NCBI GenBank assembly: GCA_003856375.1 | Contig: CP034120.1 | Span: 434,001-498,000 of the forward strand | Direction of reading: 5' to 3' | DNA length: 64,000 bases | Origin: Glaciecola amylolytica | GTDB lineage: Bacteria > Bacteroidota > Bacteroidia > Flavobacteriales_D > Crocinitomicaceae | In this document: one piece after another, positions 62,366-64,000 of the stretch | Position numbering within the stretch: the stretch's first letter is position 1 | How the letters are laid out: every line of letters starts with the position of its first letter | The notes under the pieces: generated by a model | Told to the model about the DNA's origin: nothing | The model's database searches: none | What the model saw: the letters and a program-made list of their open reading frames with translations, nothing else | Position numbers and translations under genes: made by a program

Positions 62366-63679
62366 ATGAGACATTCACTGAAGGCGATTTTTATCGCTTC
62401 ACTACTACTTTTTGTATCTACTACTGCAATCCATGCACAAAAACCAGTCAGATATAGAATCTCTGTTCCACAGAACTATCTTTCAAAAGAGAACCTTTCT
62501 TTAGCTCTTGATCAGATTCCCAACAAAGGAGTTTACCTGACTGAAAATGCCTTTGAGGTAGTTTTGGAACAGGAAAATGCCGGAGATTATATCCGGTCTG
62601 TATTCGAATCAGCAGGAATTCCTGTGTTGAGTGTAAGCGGTTCAAAGTATTTGATCGTTTCGTCTGAAAAAGCAGGAGGAAATGATTGTGAGGCCGCAGG
62701 TTTGTTGTGTTCGAACACGTCACAAACGGCAAACAGCGGCGGTGCGGGAGCTCAGGAATTGACGGGCGCAAACAGAGGTTGTTTGAGTACTGAACATCAA
62801 TCATCCTGGTACTATTTAAATGTCCAGACAGGTGGAACCTTAACGATGAATATTTCGCCGTCTAATTCCGGTGATGATTATGACTTCGCGATTTGGGGAC
62901 CGTTTACAGCTGCCACAGCGGGGGCTAATTGCCCGCCAACAAGTGCTCCGATCCGATGCAGCTGGTCGGCTGTTACAGGAAATACCGGAATGGTGATTCC
63001 TTTCAACGGACAAACATCTTCATCAGGATGTGGTCCGTGGTATTGGCCGTTTGATCCATGTTATGGTATGATCACAACTACAAATAATCCTGCAGATGTC
63101 AGTGAAGGATCAGGAGGAGACAGCTGGGTGAGTAATTTAACCACTTCAGCGAACCAGATCTACATCTTGCTGGTTGATAATTTTTCGAACTCAGGACAGC
63201 CTTATTCGATGTCATTCGGAGGAACTTCCGTTTTGGGATGCACTCCTGTTGTTTTACCGATTGAATTGACCGAATTCTACCCTAAGAAAACTACCAAAGG
63301 AAATCTCTTGAACTGGACAACCCAAAGTGAGGATCGATCAAATTATTTTACCATTGAATGGACCATTGATCCTGCTTCGGATGATTGGAAGGAAATAGCT
63401 CATGTTCCTGCACAAGGATATTCTCAGGAAATTTATCATTACAACGCACTTCATTCCAATCCGTCTTCAACGGAGATCAATTACTATCGTCTGACTTCAA
63501 CGGATCTGGATGGTTCCAGAAAGGTTTACGATTCTCATGTTGTTTCCGTTGATAATTCTCAGGAAGCCAAAAAGGTGGAAAAGATCTTCAACCTGATGGG
63601 GCAGGAAGTGAATGAGAACTGGCCGGGAGTCGTCATTTATTATTACTCGGACGGATCGACCGAAAAAGTATACAAGTAG
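62366..63679 (+). CDS. Secreted protein sharing a domain with the 23273-25153 cargo
   Basis: 437 residues, signal peptide ending IHAQ. Residues about 26-103 form a helical/strand domain (YRISVPQNYLSKENLSLALDQIP, YIRSVFESAGIPVLSVSGSKYLIVS). About 115-300 is a Cys-rich beta domain with GCLSTEHQSSWYYLNVQTGG, which parallels GCLLSEELNSTWMIVNVLTGG in the other cargo. A linker typical of T9SS proteins follows (LPIELTEFYPKKTTKGNLLNWTTQSE). The end (FNLMGQEVNENWPGVVIYYYSDGSTEKVYK-type) keeps the NLMGQEV segment but lacks a standard YPNP start, so it may be a variant sorting domain. Confidence 0.8.
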   Translation: MRHSLKAIFIASLLLFVSTTAIHAQKPVRYRISVPQNYLSKENLSLALDQIPNKGVYLTENAFEVVLEQENAGDYIRSVFESAGIPVLSVSGSKYLIVSSEKAGGNDCEAAGLLCSNTSQTANSGGAGAQELTGANRGCLSTEHQSSWYYLNVQTGGTLTMNISPSNSGDDYDFAIWGPFTAATAGANCPPTSAPIRCSWSAVTGNTGMVIPFNGQTSSSGCGPWYWPFDPCYGMITTTNNPADVSEGSGGDSWVSNLTTSANQIYILLVDNFSNSGQPYSMSFGGTSVLGCTPVVLPIELTEFYPKKTTKGNLLNWTTQSEDRSNYFTIEWTIDPASDDWKEIAHVPAQGYSQEIYHYNALHSNPSSTEINYYRLTSTDLDGSRKVYDSHVVSVDNSQEAKKVEKIFNLMGQEVNENWPGVVIYYYSDGSTEKVYK

Positions 63680-63736
63680 TTTTTCAATTCGGTTCAGGTC
63701 AATCGATCCTGGCCGATAGAAAGAAACTCAGCAACA

Positions 63737-63766
63737 AAAGTCGTTCTATTCAAAGAGCGACTTTTA
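63737..63766 (+). terminator. Terminator after the 62366-63679 gene
   Basis: AAAAGTCGTTCT / AGAGCGACTTTT (one T-G pair), 6-nt loop, then T-rich sequence. Confidence 0.88.
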
Positions 63767-63787
63767 TTTTTTTCTTATTTTGCGCCC

Positions 63788-64000
63788 ATGGATATTCAAA
63801 ACCGACTACTTGAACAGCTAAAAGCAAAGTTACCTCCGGACACTTCATTGGGAAAATTACTGATGGATGATTTGGAATTATCCCGTGATTCTGCCTATAG
63901 AAGAGCAAGAGGAGAAACTGCCCTGAAACCGGAAGAGATCAATTTACTTTGTCAGAAATACGAATTGTCGATCGACAAGATTATCGGTGTTTCAGGGAAA
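63788..64000 (+). CDS. Helix-turn-helix regulator, N-terminal part (cut by the window edge)
   Basis: 71 codons are visible from ATG 63788 with no stop before the edge. SLGKLLMDDLELSRDSAYRRARGETALKPEEINLLCQKYELSIDKI reads as a helix-turn-helix: two helices around SRDSAYRRARGE and a following helix with the lambda-repressor-like pattern LxxxYxLSxDxI. DNA binding is likely but the rest of the protein is outside the window. TTATTTTG just upstream is close to a -7 box. Confidence 0.7.
   Translation, partial: MDIQNRLLEQLKAKLPPDTSLGKLLMDDLELSRDSAYRRARGETALKPEEINLLCQKYELSIDKIIGVSGK

Overview
The window is a chromosomal segment of a Bacteroidota bacterium, most likely of the order Flavobacteriales and close to the Crocinitomicaceae (Fluviicola-like). 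The evidence is internal. There are several secreted proteins with type IX secretion (T9SS) C-terminal sorting domains (YPNP motifs), a PorP/SprF-like gene beside a TPR/PD40/OmpA gene, a tgt-lptG pair, few Shine-Dalgarno sequences, and promoters of the TTG-N19/20-TAnnTTTG type. No phage, insertion sequence, CRISPR array, rRNA or tRNA was seen.

Layout. Positions 1-1648: greA, a HIT protein and an SGNH-hydrolase lipoprotein. Positions 1768-4135 (minus): a membrane acyltransferase translationally coupled to a second SGNH hydrolase carrying a PKD domain. Positions 4189-7424 (minus): PorP/SprF plus a TPR-PD40-OmpA protein. Positions 7511-9577: small uncharacterised envelope genes. Positions 9663-11567: acetyl-CoA synthetase. 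Positions 11777-21294: a 3050-residue secreted RHS/YD-repeat protein ending in a toxin-like tip resembling polymorphic toxin type 44, followed 2 nt later by a small lipoprotein, its probable immunity partner. Positions 21537-28927 (minus): a DUF1801/LURP-one/DUF3995 operon, a T9SS cargo protein with a co-transcribed secreted protein, rsmG and purL. Positions 29380-33221: a polytopic membrane protein, a short-chain dehydrogenase and an amidohydrolase lipoprotein. Positions 33690-37298: an acyl-CoA ligase, then (minus) a family 2 glycosyltransferase and an ECF sigma factor. Positions 37380-40395: the tgt-lptG-DUF481 operon with 1-nt overlaps. Positions 40523-48229: a tiny lipoprotein, a POT-like transporter, a MutS2 homologue without an Smr domain, and a giant beta-propeller/Ig-repeat T9SS protein containing an 8 x 195-bp tandem repeat. 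Positions 48795-54913: exonuclease III, an outer-membrane barrel, dnaB, a glutamine-amidotransferase-like secreted protein and trhO. Positions 54983-56554 (minus): a two-gene module with a caspase-like (DUF6345-type) protein. Positions 57028-64000: lgt, rimO, a small coiled-coil exported protein, two more secreted proteins, and the start of a helix-turn-helix gene cut by the window edge.

Themes. Housekeeping genes (greA, purL, rsmG, tgt, lptG, dnaB, lgt, rimO, trhO, exonuclease III) alternate with surface and secretion genes. The most unusual loci are the RHS toxin with its helical-repeat insert and lipoprotein partner, and the caspase-like two-gene module. Several families of short palindromic intergenic repeats are also visible. 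All family assignments were made by reading motifs; no database search was run.
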